64,000 bases of DNA from Hofstenia miamia (Eukaryota > Xenacoelomorpha > Acoela), in contig SCFE01000021.1 in assembly GCA_004352715.1 (NCBI GenBank), positions 1,225,605 to 1,289,604 on the forward strand, read 5' to 3'. Positions 63,395 to 64,000 of the stretch are shown piece by piece. A model generated the notes under the pieces. It was not told the origin of the DNA. It saw nothing but the letters and a program-made list of their open reading frames with translations, and ran no database searches. A program made the translations under genes and the position numbers. The first letter of the stretch is position 1. Each line of letters opens with the position of its first letter.

Positions 63395-64000
63395 CTATTT
63401 TCTAATCAAATAATAAACCTCCAACACAGTCTAATGTTACAAATTATTTAACTCTCAATTTATCAGCAGGATATTTCCCAAACTAATTTTGTGTTTATTT
63501 ACTGAGATTAAATTCTAATTCCTAATACTTAATAATTCTCCAATATTTTTTTAACCTTTCCATCTTCATTTTACGTAAACAACTTGGATTTTTTTAATCA
63601 AATAATAAACCTCCAACACACACTACTGTTAAAAATTATTTAACTTTCAATTTATCAGCAGGATATTTCCCAAACTAATTTTCTATTTATTTACTGATAT
63701 TAAATTCTAATTCCTAATACTTAATAATTCTCCAATATTTTTTTAACCTTTCCATCTTCATTTTACGTAAACAACTTGGATTTTTCTAATCAAATAATAA
63801 ACCTCCAACACACACTACTGTTAAAAATTATTTAACTTTCAATTTATCAGCAGGATATTTCCCAAACTAATTTTCTATTTATTTACTGATATTAAATTCT
63901 AATTCCTAATACTTAATAATTCTCCAATATTTTTTTAACCTTTCCATCTTCATTTTACGTAAACAACTTGGATTTTTCTAATCAAATAATAAACCTCCAA
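63395..64000. repeat. 192-bp satellite, more than three copies, runs off the window
   Basis: AATCAAATAATAAACCTCCA starts copies at 63404, 63596, 63788 and 63980, an exact 192-bp period. The first copy is slightly more diverged (CACAGTCTAATGTT versus CACACACTACTGTT). Confidence 0.95.

Overview
This is AT-rich eukaryotic DNA, almost certainly from an invertebrate animal. The evidence is long introns, GT-AG splice sites, many (AT)n microsatellites (two end in runs of N), and a mixed load of LINE, LTR, P-element, Tc1/mariner and hAT-like transposons. I cannot name the species. Nothing bacterial (operons, ribosome binding sites, CRISPR) is present.

The one clear host gene is a CDKL5-type protein kinase on the minus strand. 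It starts with an ATG at 46165 and runs leftwards. By translating between splice sites I recovered 17 coding exons (46165 down to about 17592) that join in one continuous reading frame of about 600 codons. The first ten give a complete CMGC kinase domain (glycine loop, VAIKK, HRDIKPEN, DFG, SPE). The others give a Ser/Pro-rich tail that includes a 15-nt microexon. Two introns are only 42 and 51 nt; the longest is about 7.1 kb. The TEY activation motif typical of CDKL5 is replaced. Further possible minus-strand exons at 15.1, 10.1 and 9.8 kb may be the 3' end of this gene or a neighbour.

Layout from the left: 0-1.76 kb nothing recognised; 1.77-6.3 kb a nearly full-length CR1/L2-like LINE (minus) with an SGNH-esterase ORF1 and an endonuclease/reverse-transcriptase ORF2 carrying a 2A-like motif, broken by two A-run frameshifts, one stop and a YADD-to-YAND change; 6.6-8.25 kb an older LINE copy; 12.64-13.76 kb a P-element relative with terminal inverted repeats (TIRs) and an 8-bp target duplication; 15.8-16.3 kb an odd homopolymer-inflated stretch beside a gap; 17.6-46.2 kb the kinase gene, whose introns hold a hAT-like MITE, a small fold-back element, a 67-bp minisatellite touching a splice acceptor, and a Tc1/mariner relic; 46.64-47.97 kb a very small LTR retrotransposon in LTR-internal-LTR-internal-LTR form; 47.9-53.9 kb pieces of a second LINE family, including a near-identical 1.5-kb tandem copy joined by a single N; 52.5-52.9 kb a mariner relic; 54.6-54.9 kb a fold-back repeat; about 56.2-56.5 kb a solo-LTR candidate; 57-63.4 kb nothing recognised; 63.4-64.0 kb a 192-bp satellite running off the window.

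The kinase is the only functional-looking gene. The other coding traces are decayed mobile elements.
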